A DNA stretch of 21,006 nucleotides from Treponema sp. UBA1747 (GTDB taxonomy: Bacteria; Spirochaetota; Spirochaetia; Treponematales; Treponemataceae): the NCBI GenBank assembly GCA_002315375.1, contig DCHR01000007.1, positions 1 through 21,006 of the forward strand. The letters are read 5' to 3'. Positions 1-8,299 of the stretch are shown piece by piece (the first letter of the stretch is position 1; every line of letters starts with the position of its first letter). The notes beneath the pieces were generated by a model that did no database searches, was not told the origin of the DNA, and saw only the letters and a program-made list of their open reading frames with translations. The translations under genes were made by a program, and so were the position numbers.

Positions 1-80
1 TCATAACACATATTATGCGTATACGAATAAAATTCTTATCCAGCTAAATTCCTGTTGATTTGAATAATTCTTCTTTATCG
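1..80. other. AT-rich edge sequence, no gene seen
   Basis: About 28% GC in the first 60 bases. I see no ORF or clear terminator for the gene that ends at 81. A near-perfect 16-bp palindrome lies at 14-29 (core CGTATACG, one mismatched pair), but nothing ties it to a function. Confidence 0.4.
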
Positions 81-518
81 TTAATTATTTTTGATACTCT
101 TTAATAATGGAATATTTTTTTCTGTAAATATTTCCATTAATTCACTTTGAAGTTTTATAGAAAAACTCATTGTTTTATCAGTATCTTTCATACGCAAAGT
201 TAAATTTTGCTTTGATTTACAGAATATTGATTTTTTATAATCTTCATTGCTGGAATACCCTGAAATATTTTCCATTTCTATTTCCTTGTTCCACCATAAA
301 AAATGAAAATGAATGACATTATTATCAAATTCTATTACAGGACATACATAGGATAATATTTTAGGGAAATAGTACAAACAGAAAGCAAACAGAGAATATA
401 TCCCGATTAAAGACCAAGTAATCGTTCTAAAAGCTATAATAAGGCATGTTAAAGGAATTAACCCCATAACAATATCAAAAACAACTTCATTTTTATCAAT
501 TTTAATTTTACTTTTCAT
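81..518 (-). CDS. Small membrane protein of unknown function
   Basis: I do not recognise this 145-residue protein. It has two likely transmembrane helices near the N-terminus (about residues 13-32 and 34-57). A soluble C-terminal part of about 85 residues, rich in beta-forming and charged residues, could be a small PH-like or other beta domain, as in some two-helix bacterial membrane proteins; that fold is a guess. The start is well supported: AAGGAGA lies about 10 nt upstream, and TGC-TATAAT (extended -10) sits before it. It stands alone behind the hisS terminator. By my count GC is about 24%, against about 40% in the neighbouring genes, so it may have been acquired by transfer. The stop is TAA at 81-83. 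Confidence 0.7.
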   Translation of the reverse strand: MKSKIKIDKNEVVFDIVMGLIPLTCLIIAFRTITWSLIGIYSLFAFCLYYFPKILSYVCPVIEFDNNVIHFHFLWWNKEIEMENISGYSSNEDYKKSIFCKSKQNLTLRMKDTDKTMSFSIKLQSELMEIFTEKNIPLLKSIKNN

Positions 519-549
519 AATTTAACTTTCTCCTTCCTCAATTATAGCA
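519..549 (-). promoter_or_regulatory. Promoter and RBS of the 145-aa membrane protein gene
   Basis: Reading the minus strand, a consensus TATAAT (541-546) preceded by TGC (547-549) forms an extended -10. A strong Shine-Dalgarno AAGGAGA (529-535) follows, then the ATG at 518. No convincing -35 is visible, because that position falls in the T-tract of the hisS terminator. This is the only monocistronic or first gene in the window with a conventional leader and RBS. Confidence 0.6.
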
Positions 550-560
550 CACTTTTTGGA

Positions 561-600
561 AACAAAAAAAAATCCAGTTGAAACTAATTCAACTGGATTT
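561..600 (-). terminator. Intrinsic terminator downstream of hisS
   Basis: Perfect 13-bp inverted repeat, arms 570-582 and 588-600, with a 5-nt loop. On the minus strand a T-tract follows (561-569). It lies 19 bp past the hisS stop codon and should end the hisS transcript. Confidence 0.9.
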
Positions 601-619
601 CTTCATCGTAAATTAAAAA

Positions 620-1978
620 TTATGCATTCTTAATTACTTCTGCTGCTTTTTCTGCTGTCATGTCTGTGAACTGTTCGCGGGTCTGAAGGTTTTTCAGAGT
701 GAAAGTTTCCTTTGCAATTTCTTCAGCATTCATAAGGATTCCCCATTTTACAGCTTTTGCTTCAGTTACTTTGTACTGCTGGTTCATTTTCTTTGGTTCC
801 GGGAAAACTTCAACAGAAATACCAAGAGCACGGAGTTCAGCAGCTACTTTATGGTAAGCAATTACATCATTTCCATTCTGATTGAAAACTTCGGCGTCCA
901 GATAAGAACCTTTCTTTTCAAGACGGCCAAGCATTTCAAGTCCTGCAATAAGACGGTCCAGACCGATTGATCCACCAACGCCTGAAACCTTTTCCTTCAT
1001 GTAAAGACCAGTCAGATTGTCGTAACGTCCGCCGGAACAAACTGAACCGATTTTTACTTCGTTTCCATCGTCATCGAACAATGTTGTTTCGAATACGATT
1101 CCTGTGTAATAGTCCAGACCGCGCATAATAAGAGGATCGAATTCAAATGAAGTTTCAATACCAGAAACCTGCATCATCTTGTAGATTTCACGGAGGCGGT
1201 CACAGTAAGCAGAAGCCCCTTCTCCGGCAAGTTTTTCGTTACGGTCTACGAGCGCAAGGAATCCTTCGTTTCCGGAATTTCCGATAAATTCATAAGTCTT
1301 GTTTACACAAGTTTCAGCATCTGAAGTACATGCCTGGAAAAGTTCTGTAAGTTTCCCCTTTGTAACTTCTTCAGGAACTTTTTTTATTGCATCCAGAACT
1401 GGAAGAATTTCATCAAGCTTTGCTTCTGCACCTAAGTTTTTAAAGAAAAGATTAATGAGTCCGCGGTGATTAATCTTCATTATGAACTTTTTGTTTCCAC
1501 TGTCTGATTTTCCGACAATTTCATCCAATGCTGCTTTCAGAACAGAAAGGATTTCAAAATCACAGGTTGCTGAATCGCTTCCTACTGTATCGATATCACA
1601 CTGAACGAATTCACGGTAACGTCCAGCCTGTGGTTTTTCACCGCGCCATACTTTTGCAATATGGTAGCGTTTGAAAGGCATGTAAAGTTCAGAAAAATGT
1701 TCTGCTGTAAAACGTGCAAAAGGAACTGTAAGGTCGAAACGCATGGCAACATCGCGGCCACCGTTATCTTCAAAGCGGAATACCTGCTTTTCAGTTTCCC
1801 CGTTACTTTTGCGTAAAAGAATGTCGGTATATTCCAGAACCGGAGTGTCGATTGGAACATAACCGTAAGAACGGTAAACTTTTGTGATTTTTTCAATCAG
1901 GCCGCTTCTTGCAATTTCTGATTCCGGAAGAAAATCGCGGAATCCTTTCAAAATTCTAGGTTGAATGAGATTTTCCAT
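620..1978 (-). CDS. hisS: Histidine--tRNA ligase
   Basis: Class II aminoacyl-tRNA synthetase that charges tRNA-His with histidine in the cytoplasm. The 452-residue protein shows the family order: N-terminal PRxLKGFRDFLP; motif 2 with WRGEKPQAGRYREF (about 111-124); the histidine-binding RGLDYYTG (286-293); SGGRYD (315-320); motif 3 GVGGSIGLDRL (333-343); and a C-terminal anticodon-binding domain. I place the start at the ATG at 1978. An upstream TTG at 2014 would add 12 residues that do not look like the family N-terminus. There is no Shine-Dalgarno before 1978. A promoter-like pair (TTGTTA, 17 bp, TATTAT) ends 7 nt before the ATG, suggesting a leaderless mRNA. The gene follows the binding-lipoprotein gene by 48 bp with no terminator between them, so read-through from that operon is also possible. 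Confidence 0.96.
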   Translation of the reverse strand: MENLIQPRILKGFRDFLPESEIARSGLIEKITKVYRSYGYVPIDTPVLEYTDILLRKSNGETEKQVFRFEDNGGRDVAMRFDLTVPFARFTAEHFSELYMPFKRYHIAKVWRGEKPQAGRYREFVQCDIDTVGSDSATCDFEILSVLKAALDEIVGKSDSGNKKFIMKINHRGLINLFFKNLGAEAKLDEILPVLDAIKKVPEEVTKGKLTELFQACTSDAETCVNKTYEFIGNSGNEGFLALVDRNEKLAGEGASAYCDRLREIYKMMQVSGIETSFEFDPLIMRGLDYYTGIVFETTLFDDDGNEVKIGSVCSGGRYDNLTGLYMKEKVSGVGGSIGLDRLIAGLEMLGRLEKKGSYLDAEVFNQNGNDVIAYHKVAAELRALGISVEVFPEPKKMNQQYKVTEAKAVKWGILMNAEEIAKETFTLKNLQTREQFTDMTAEKAAEVIKNA

Positions 1979-2014
1979 AACTGAAATAATAACGAAACAA
2001 GGATTTTTTAACAA
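1979..2014 (-). promoter_or_regulatory. Putative leaderless promoter of hisS
   Basis: On the minus strand: -35-like TTGTTA (2009-2014), a 17-nt spacer, then -10-like TATTAT (1986-1991), then 7 nt to the ATG at 1978. Initiation at the usual distance from a -10 would fall at or next to the A of ATG. No Shine-Dalgarno is present. Confidence 0.5.
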
Positions 2015-2026
2015 TAAAGGAGAAGT

Positions 2027-3649
2027 TTACTTATTCCAAAGTTCGATTTTCTGGGAAATCAGACGGTCCAGTTCACTGGTAACAGTTTCAATATCCATGG
2101 AAATAATGCCACTTTTCATTTTTTCCCAGGATTTATCGAAATCTTTTTCCGGTCCCAGAATCATTTTTATAAGTTCCTGCTTAACATAGTTATCGATTTG
2201 ATTCAAACGACTGGTATTTTCTGAAGAAAGGCTGTACTGCCAGACCTGGCCGTGACGACTAACACCCAGTTCCTGACTTGAAGGAAAAATATCAGGCCAG
2301 ATTTCGGCGCCATAAGCTCTGAGAGTTTCCCTTTCCGGCCGAAGATAACTTTTTTTTATGGAATCAACGGAATTCTGTACCAGAATATTTCCAAGGGAAT
2401 CCAGGGCACCGTTTCCTGCCTGTGGGAAAGGATAAATCCATACGCCTATACCTGCATTTTCAGGAATATTCGGAAGAGAAACACGTTTTCCATCAGAGGT
2501 AACTTCATAGGTAACCCCTTCAACACCCCAGTTCAAGATTATCTGGGCTTCCTCAGAACACATATAATCAAGAAATTTAAAGGCTGCTTCAGGATCTTTG
2601 CAGCTTTTTGTAATGGCAATTCCCCAGCCACCGGAAAAACCGTAATCCTTCAGGGACTGGTCTTTGTATTCAGGACCTGCAGTAACCGGAAGATATGCAA
2701 AAGTCCTGTTTTCCATATTATTTGCAGCCAGTTCAGAACGTGCATCCATAAGTCCCCAGTGGGTATAACTGGTGGCAAGAACAATTCCTTCCTTTAATTT
2801 AGACTGGAATAAATCTTCTTTCTGAGTAAAGCTTTCTATATCAAGAAGTCCTTCATGATAGATACGGTTCAACCATTTGTAAAAAACAGGCATTTCCGGG
2901 GCTAAGAATTTATAAGTTGCCTTCAAAGTATTCTGGTCAATAATCCACTGTCCGTCATCGGGATGACCTGTAAGATAACTACCCGGATTTGAAAGTCCCA
3001 GATACCAGAACCAGTCATCACAGAGCAATGAAAAACCTATTGTTTCGTGACCGTTTATGTAAGGATTTTTTGCTTTATAGGCCAGAAGTGCATTTTCCAG
3101 ATCATCCAGGGTCTTGATCTGAGGATATCCAAGTTCTTTCAATACTGCATGCTGAAGCTGGATGTTTCCTGCCACTTCAAGGACTTTCTTTTTAATCTCG
3201 AAAGTCCCCATACTGTAAATATGAGGATTCTCAAGTGAATATTTAAGTTTTACAAGCTGGTCCCCGTAAAGTTTTTTCATATTCTGACCATACTTTTCTA
3301 TATAGTCATCCAGGGGAATAACAGCTCCGGCTTCAATAAACCGGGCAAGATCATTTTTTACATAGATTAAATCGGGAAACTGATCATTTGCAAGCATTAC
3401 GGAAACTTCATCCGAATTCTGGGAATAAATAGTTTCCAGAAAAACCCCGCTTTTTTTTGTTATTTCCCGGGCAGTAAGGTCAGTAAAGGGAGTATACTGG
3501 GTTAAATCCGAAGAATAAAAAGTAAAATTCTTGATTTCAGAAGGACCTTTATTCTTTTGGCAGGAAGGACAGAGAAAAAATGATGCAAAAAGAACAGCAG
3601 CTGACAGAAAATTCAGTGGTCTGAAATGAAAAAAATTATTTTTTTTCAT
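2027..3649 (-). CDS. Extracellular solute-binding lipoprotein (family 1, LplA-like)
   Basis: A 540-residue protein with a lipoprotein signal peptide: basic N-terminus, hydrophobic stretch, then CPSC with the likely lipidated Cys at residue 30. This lipobox is relaxed, as often in spirochaetes. The rest resembles the large sugar-binding proteins of ABC uptake systems (LplA/YtcQ group), including the C-terminal region with SGGWGIAITKSCKDPEAAFK. Such proteins bind oligosaccharides or sugar acids at the outer face of the cytoplasmic membrane; the ligand cannot be read from the sequence. The start is the ATG at 3649, with GAGGGAG 8 nt upstream; the TTG just before it is less likely. It follows the response regulator gene by 28 bp, so it belongs to the kinase-regulator operon. 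No ABC permease or ATPase lies nearby, which is unusual and raises a sensing role. Confidence 0.88.
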   Translation of the reverse strand: MKKNNFFHFRPLNFLSAAVLFASFFLCPSCQKNKGPSEIKNFTFYSSDLTQYTPFTDLTAREITKKSGVFLETIYSQNSDEVSVMLANDQFPDLIYVKNDLARFIEAGAVIPLDDYIEKYGQNMKKLYGDQLVKLKYSLENPHIYSMGTFEIKKKVLEVAGNIQLQHAVLKELGYPQIKTLDDLENALLAYKAKNPYINGHETIGFSLLCDDWFWYLGLSNPGSYLTGHPDDGQWIIDQNTLKATYKFLAPEMPVFYKWLNRIYHEGLLDIESFTQKEDLFQSKLKEGIVLATSYTHWGLMDARSELAANNMENRTFAYLPVTAGPEYKDQSLKDYGFSGGWGIAITKSCKDPEAAFKFLDYMCSEEAQIILNWGVEGVTYEVTSDGKRVSLPNIPENAGIGVWIYPFPQAGNGALDSLGNILVQNSVDSIKKSYLRPERETLRAYGAEIWPDIFPSSQELGVSRHGQVWQYSLSSENTSRLNQIDNYVKQELIKMILGPEKDFDKSWEKMKSGIISMDIETVTSELDRLISQKIELWNK

Positions 3650-3657
3650 CAATTTGT

Positions 3658-3664
3658 CTCCCTC
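3658..3664 (-). promoter_or_regulatory. Ribosome binding site fixing the lipoprotein start
   Basis: GAGGGAG on the minus strand, 8 nt before the ATG at 3649. It favours this ATG over the TTG codon immediately upstream (3650-3652). Confidence 0.65.
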
Positions 3665-3677
3665 TTCACGGATTTAT

Positions 3678-5195
3678 TTACGAATTTGTCTGTTCCTTAA
3701 ACTCTTTTGGAGTCATACCGGTGGCTTTCTTGAACTTCATAAAGAAATAATCTGTATTAGCATAACCAACGAGTTTTGAAATCTGATAAATTTTCAAATC
3801 GGTATTAAGGAGTTTGTTTTTGGCTTCTTCGATTCTCAAGTTATCAAGATATGTGTTGAATTGAACTCCTGTATACTTTCGGAATTTCTTTCCCAGATAA
3901 GCTGAATTACAGTTGAAAAGATCGCCCAAAGTTTCCAGCTTAAGGTCACTGGCATAATTTGTTTTTACATATGCGATTACCTTTACTATTACGGAATCAG
4001 CAGTATTTGTATGGAAAGTTTCGATTATGCTGTTCAAAGTGTTGCGGAAAAAAGTAAATGCGGAATCAAAAGTTTTCTTTTCCAGGATTTTAGGAACAAT
4101 TTCAAGCTTTTGAATTTTTTCAAGTTCCCTTTCAGGATACTTTGCATTGATTTTGTTATAAATTTCCATGAGAGATGAAATGAGTTTCTGTTTTACGTCG
4201 CTGCTTTTTGCAGTTACAACCATAACATCCTTTTTTATATCCTCAAATAAAGTCTCAAGTCCCGCTTTATCATAAGTTTCAATACAAAAAACCGCTCTGC
4301 TGCAGTAATTTTCCATATTTGCATCCAGATCGGTAAGTTCTTTTGTGGTATCAAAGCCTTCTACAGTTTCTTCACTTACGCAAGGCACACCTGAAATGTA
4401 AAAGAGGAAATTCATGTAGGATGAAGCTTCCCTAAAAGAATCCAGACAGCCCGCAAAACCCTTTAATTTTTTTCCGCGGCAAATAAAAACTCCCTCCGGA
4501 TAATGTTTTACAAAACGTTCAATGCAGTTTGAAACCGCTTCTTCATTGGCATTTTTCAAAACTACGGCAATATCACCGTTTATGTTCAGGGTTTCCATAG
4601 CGAAGAAAGAAAAATAGTTTTCAACACATTTTTCAATCAGAGCTTTGTTTTCATCAGGGAAGAATTCCTGGGAACAGATTAAAACTGTATATTCATCGTT
4701 ATTTTCAAGGGATGAATCATATTCACCTTTTAAAAGAAGATTTCTGTAAAAGACGTTGGATTCATATTTTCTGGCAGTTTTTGATTCTTCCTGAACATTT
4801 CTCGAATTCAGGATATCTGCTTTTATGACGTTAATTTTTTCAGTAAGTTCATCTTCATCAACCGGTTTAAGAAGATATCCTTTGGCCCCCAGATTGAGAG
4901 CTTTCTGGGCATATTCGAACTGAGAAAAACCTGAAAGGATAAGAAATGAAGGAACCTGTGTGCCATGGGTTTTGCAGTATTCATTCACCTGTTCCATAAC
5001 TTCGATTCCGGTTAATCCCGGCATTTTGATGTCCAGTAAAACAACATCAGGAGAATAATCTTTTATGGCCTGAACCGCTTCATTTCCGTTGGAAGCTTCG
5101 GTGCAAATTGTAAATCCCAGTTCTTCCCAGTCAACAATATATTTAAGACCGGTTCTGATACTTTCTTCATCATCTGCAATTAATAACTTCATCAT
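3678..5195 (-). CDS. Response regulator, YesN type (REC plus AraC-family HTH)
   Basis: A 505-residue transcription regulator. An N-terminal receiver domain (about 1-120) has the acidic pair D8/D9, the phospho-acceptor D55 in LLDIKMP, S88 and K110 in LLKPVDEDEL. A middle region (about 125-395) has no motif I recognise. The C-terminal region (about 400-505) is an AraC-type double helix-turn-helix with the typical ending GYANTDYFFMKFKKATGMTPKEF. It is expected to be phosphorylated by the kinase encoded just upstream and to activate sugar-related promoters, perhaps including its own operon. Its first ATG overlaps the kinase stop (ATGA), indicating translational coupling. GAGGA about 10 nt upstream supports the ATG at 5195 rather than the second ATG. 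Confidence 0.93.
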   Translation of the reverse strand: MMKLLIADDEESIRTGLKYIVDWEELGFTICTEASNGNEAVQAIKDYSPDVVLLDIKMPGLTGIEVMEQVNEYCKTHGTQVPSFLILSGFSQFEYAQKALNLGAKGYLLKPVDEDELTEKINVIKADILNSRNVQEESKTARKYESNVFYRNLLLKGEYDSSLENNDEYTVLICSQEFFPDENKALIEKCVENYFSFFAMETLNINGDIAVVLKNANEEAVSNCIERFVKHYPEGVFICRGKKLKGFAGCLDSFREASSYMNFLFYISGVPCVSEETVEGFDTTKELTDLDANMENYCSRAVFCIETYDKAGLETLFEDIKKDVMVVTAKSSDVKQKLISSLMEIYNKINAKYPERELEKIQKLEIVPKILEKKTFDSAFTFFRNTLNSIIETFHTNTADSVIVKVIAYVKTNYASDLKLETLGDLFNCNSAYLGKKFRKYTGVQFNTYLDNLRIEEAKNKLLNTDLKIYQISKLVGYANTDYFFMKFKKATGMTPKEFKEQTNS

Positions 5196-7033
5196 ATTCT
5201 GGAATTCCTCATCTGTTCGATTTCAATTAAAGGGAATGTAAGAGTTACTTCAGTACCTTCCCCTTCCTTACTGTTTATTTTCATTCCATAGGATGTTCCG
5301 TAAAAAAGCTTGATACGGGAATTTACATTCATCAATCCAATAGAACCTTCATATGAATCAACAAGTTCATCTTTCAAAGCCTTGTTGATATCAGCCAGTT
5401 TTTCTTCAGGTATTCCGCAGCCATTGTCCTTAACAGAAACATGAAGAAGCCTTGGACCGTATTCAGGTTTTTCTTCGGAAATAAAAATATAAATAAATCC
5501 GCCGGATACTGTAGTTTCCAGTCCATGACTGAAACTGTTTTCTACCAGAGGCTGTATCAAAAGAGGCAGAATCGTCAGCTTTTGAACATCACACATGGTA
5601 ATTATATCATAAGAAATACGGGAACCAAAACGGAAGCGTTGAATATTCAGATAATTCTGCACGGCTTCCAGCTCCTTAATAAGAGGAACATTCTTCCCGC
5701 TTACATTCAGGTTGTAGCGAAGAAGTGAGGCCAGAAGTTTAAGCATGGTAGATGAATCTTTATCTCCCATGGCAAGGCTTTTCATACGGATTGTTTCTAG
5801 TGTATTGAAAAGGAAATGAGGATTAATTTGGGTTGCAAGCATTTTATACCTGATTTCGTTCTGCCGGGAGCTGATCTGTTCCCTTTCAAGCTTCTGTTTA
5901 TAAACCTGATTGATAAGATTGCTTACTTTTTCGCTCATAAGATAAAGGCTGTGATAAATCTGTTCAAATTCGTCAGTTCCCCCGATTGTTTTGGGAATAG
6001 AGAAATTGTTTTCTACAACGCTCTGAATACCATCCCGGACTGTACGAACGCGGGAATTAACATAACTGCTGAACAACTTAATGGCAATGTAAGAGAGAAG
6101 AATAATAAGAAGAATAATCATCCCGGTTGGTAAAAGAAACTGAATTGTTGTCCTGTTTAATTCCTTCATCGGAACAATATACAAAAGAGTAAAATCCGAT
6201 ATGGAATTTGTGGCAGGTGCAAACTCGCGGGTCATGATTCCTGCACGGGAACCTTTCCAGAAAACTGTGGAAATATCATCCGATTTCCGGTTTTTCTGGT
6301 AAACCAGCTCATTTCTTAAAGCCTGGCTGTCGGCATAGGAAAGATTGTCTTCGGAAGAGAAAATAATCTGATTTTCATAGGCAATGGCGCTTTCAAAAAA
6401 CTGATTTTTCAGAGTCCGTACAATATGCTCCGGATTTACATTTATTACCATTACGCCAATATAACTGTTGTCTTTCAGACTCCAGACTGACCTTATAAGA
6501 CTCAGATACTGTTTTTTTGTTATGGAATCGGTTTTGTACATCCAGAAAATCTGACCGTGAGTCCGGACCGCTTTTTCGTACCAGAATTCATTGGAAATAA
6601 CCGGGGTAACCTTAACAATGTAAGAGTTTTCAATAATGGTCTGATTTTCCGTATAAATTCTGAAGCTGATTACTTCCCGGTAGGACTGAAGATAATCATC
6701 AAGAAAAGAAAGATTTGTAAAGTCATAATAAGCATCCAGTGCAGACTCATACCGGGTGGAAATAATATCCTGAATCGGTTTATTAACATAAAGTCTGTCA
6801 GAAAAGACTTTAATAGTAGAAAGCATTTCATTCAGGGAATTTTCAGCATTTACAAGGGAATTCCGAACTCTCTGAATCTCCCAGACCTTAAGAGTTGAAT
6901 ACATTACTCCGCCAAAAATTGACGAAAGAATAATGGCCGGAAACAAAAATATTAACAAATATAAGCGCTGGAGACTCTTTTTTATAGGGGTTTTAGTAAA
7001 ATATTTGTATAAGAAATTCTTTTTTCCGGACAT
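5192..7033 (-). CDS. Sensor histidine kinase, YesM type
   Basis: A 613-residue membrane kinase. A first transmembrane helix lies at about 25-48. An extracytoplasmic sensory region follows (about 50-295), by position and size a dCACHE-like domain. The second helix is at about 300-322, then a HAMP-like linker. The His_kinase domain has QINPHFLFNTLE with the phosphorylated H406. The ATPase domain has its N-box N499 (LVENSFSHG), DNGCG (536-540) and GSIGLMNVNSR (about 563-573). It pairs with the AraC-type regulator encoded next, with a 4-nt gene overlap. Systems of this type usually sense carbohydrates, sometimes through a binding protein, and a binding lipoprotein is encoded two genes downstream. 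There is no Shine-Dalgarno before the ATG. A -10-like TGG-TAAAAT ends 12 nt upstream, giving a very short leader. Confidence 0.93.
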   Translation of the reverse strand: MSGKKNFLYKYFTKTPIKKSLQRLYLLIFLFPAIILSSIFGGVMYSTLKVWEIQRVRNSLVNAENSLNEMLSTIKVFSDRLYVNKPIQDIISTRYESALDAYYDFTNLSFLDDYLQSYREVISFRIYTENQTIIENSYIVKVTPVISNEFWYEKAVRTHGQIFWMYKTDSITKKQYLSLIRSVWSLKDNSYIGVMVINVNPEHIVRTLKNQFFESAIAYENQIIFSSEDNLSYADSQALRNELVYQKNRKSDDISTVFWKGSRAGIMTREFAPATNSISDFTLLYIVPMKELNRTTIQFLLPTGMIILLIILLSYIAIKLFSSYVNSRVRTVRDGIQSVVENNFSIPKTIGGTDEFEQIYHSLYLMSEKVSNLINQVYKQKLEREQISSRQNEIRYKMLATQINPHFLFNTLETIRMKSLAMGDKDSSTMLKLLASLLRYNLNVSGKNVPLIKELEAVQNYLNIQRFRFGSRISYDIITMCDVQKLTILPLLIQPLVENSFSHGLETTVSGGFIYIFISEEKPEYGPRLLHVSVKDNGCGIPEEKLADINKALKDELVDSYEGSIGLMNVNSRIKLFYGTSYGMKINSKEGEGTEVTLTFPLIEIEQMRNSRI

Positions 7034-7077
7034 AGGAGATATTCTATTTTACCACGAAATAGACTAAAATCAATTAT
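7034..7077. promoter_or_regulatory. Compact divergent promoter region, kinase operon and xseA
   Basis: Both promoters must fit in 44 bp between two ATGs. Minus strand, toward the kinase: TTGATT (7068-7073), 16 bp, then TGG-TAAAAT (-10 at 7046-7051), 12 nt from the ATG. Plus strand, toward xseA: TAAAAT (7065-7070), 7 nt from the ATG, with no good -35. The xseA -10 overlaps the kinase -35, so the two promoters should exclude each other. Neither start has a Shine-Dalgarno. Confidence 0.5.
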
Positions 7078-8271
7078 ATGGCAAATGAACTCCCGGTTTT
7101 ATCTGTAACGGAAATCAATTCCCAGATAAAAGACTTACTGCAGCAGGCTTTCCACTCAATTTGTGTTGAAGGCGAAATTTCAGGAATTACTTTTCAAAGT
7201 TCAGGACACATTTATCTGACCCTGAAAGATGAAAATTGTCAGATTTCAGCCTGTATGTGGCGCAGTTCAACAGGAACCCTTTCTTTCAGACCAAAAACCG
7301 GCGACAAAGTCAGATGTTTCGGCTACATTTCTGCTTATCCTCAGCGGGGAAACTACCAGTTAATCATCAATAAAATGGAAATGGCCGGAATCGGTGATGT
7401 TCTGGTCATGCTTGAAATGCGCAAAAAGAAGCTGGCAGCCGAAGGTCTTTTCAACCAGGACCATAAACGAAGACTCCCATATAATCCTAAAACCATCGGC
7501 GTAGTAACCAGCCCGACTGGTGCTGCCTTCAGAGACATATGTCAGACAGCCATGGGAAGAAATCCTCATCTGCGTATTATTCTTTTTCCCTGTCTGGTTC
7601 AGGGAGACGGTGCCGCTGACAGCATCTGCAAAATGATTGAAATCGCAAATTTTTACCGGATGTGCGATGTTCTTATTGTAGGCCGCGGCGGCGGAAGCCA
7701 GGAAGATCTTCTTCCTTTCAGTGAAGAAAATGTAGTCAGAGCAGTTTATAACTCTGACATTCCCGTAATCAGTGCAGTTGGACACGAAATTGACTGGAGC
7801 CTTGCAGATTATGCTTCTGACCTGAGGGCGGCAACACCAACTCAGGCTGCTGAAATTGCGGTTCCTGTATATGCAGAAACAATGCAGAGAATCCAGTGGT
7901 ATAAAAACGACCTTTACAATTCAATTTCCCAGAATGTCCATAATAAAATACTTATGGTCCGGAGTTTCAAACCTGAAAATCTTGAAATGCAGTTCCGTTC
8001 GATAGAACAGCCTTATTTAATGCGCTTTGACAATGCAAAACGTGAACTACAGGAAAACCTTGAAGAGAAAATCAAAGATTTGAAACAAAGAATCGCACAG
8101 AACATTACGGTTCTTGAAGGTGCAAGTCCATCGACTATTCTGGACAGGGGATATTCAATGGTAAGGGACAAGCTGACAGGAGCCGTAATCCGTGATGCAT
8201 CTGTTGTACTTCCCGGAATGGAAATAGAAATCACTCCTTCAAAAGGAAGCTTTACTGCAATAAGCAAATAA
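7078..8271 (+). CDS. xseA: Exodeoxyribonuclease VII large subunit
   Basis: Catalytic subunit of exonuclease VII, which degrades single-stranded DNA from both ends to oligonucleotides in repair. An N-terminal OB-fold occupies about residues 5-100 (LPVLSVTEIN, GEISGITFQSSGHIYLTLKD). The catalytic domain carries the conserved GVVTSPTGAAFRDI (141-154), GRGGGSQEDL (202-211), GHEIDW (235-240) and DLRAATPTQAAE (248-259). At 397 residues it is shorter than the 450 or so of the E. coli and Bacillus enzymes; the coiled-coil segment after the catalytic core appears abbreviated. The C-terminal DRGYSMVRD and strands are intact. It is followed by xseB 28 bp on and then mutL, a DNA-repair operon. No Shine-Dalgarno precedes the ATG; a TAAAAT hexamer ends 7 nt before it. 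Confidence 0.96.
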   Translation: MANELPVLSVTEINSQIKDLLQQAFHSICVEGEISGITFQSSGHIYLTLKDENCQISACMWRSSTGTLSFRPKTGDKVRCFGYISAYPQRGNYQLIINKMEMAGIGDVLVMLEMRKKKLAAEGLFNQDHKRRLPYNPKTIGVVTSPTGAAFRDICQTAMGRNPHLRIILFPCLVQGDGAADSICKMIEIANFYRMCDVLIVGRGGGSQEDLLPFSEENVVRAVYNSDIPVISAVGHEIDWSLADYASDLRAATPTQAAEIAVPVYAETMQRIQWYKNDLYNSISQNVHNKILMVRSFKPENLEMQFRSIEQPYLMRFDNAKRELQENLEEKIKDLKQRIAQNITVLEGASPSTILDRGYSMVRDKLTGAVIRDASVVLPGMEIEITPSKGSFTAISK

Positions 8272-8299
8272 AACTTAAAATAAATAAACAGGATATAAA

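Noticed and set aside
14..29. Near-perfect 16-bp palindrome with core CGTATACG, possible operator
   Set aside because: It has one mismatched pair, lies in AT-rich DNA at the window edge, has no partner copy elsewhere in the window, and no gene start near it needs an operator.
1979..2014. Longer HisS starting at TTG 2014
   Set aside because: The extra 12 residues do not match the family N-terminus, and the TTG lacks a Shine-Dalgarno; the stretch instead looks like a promoter.
5441..6898. Three plus-strand ORFs of 95-113 codons opposite the kinase gene
   Set aside because: They are antisense shadows of a well-supported kinase frame, with no recognisable domains and no supporting start signals.
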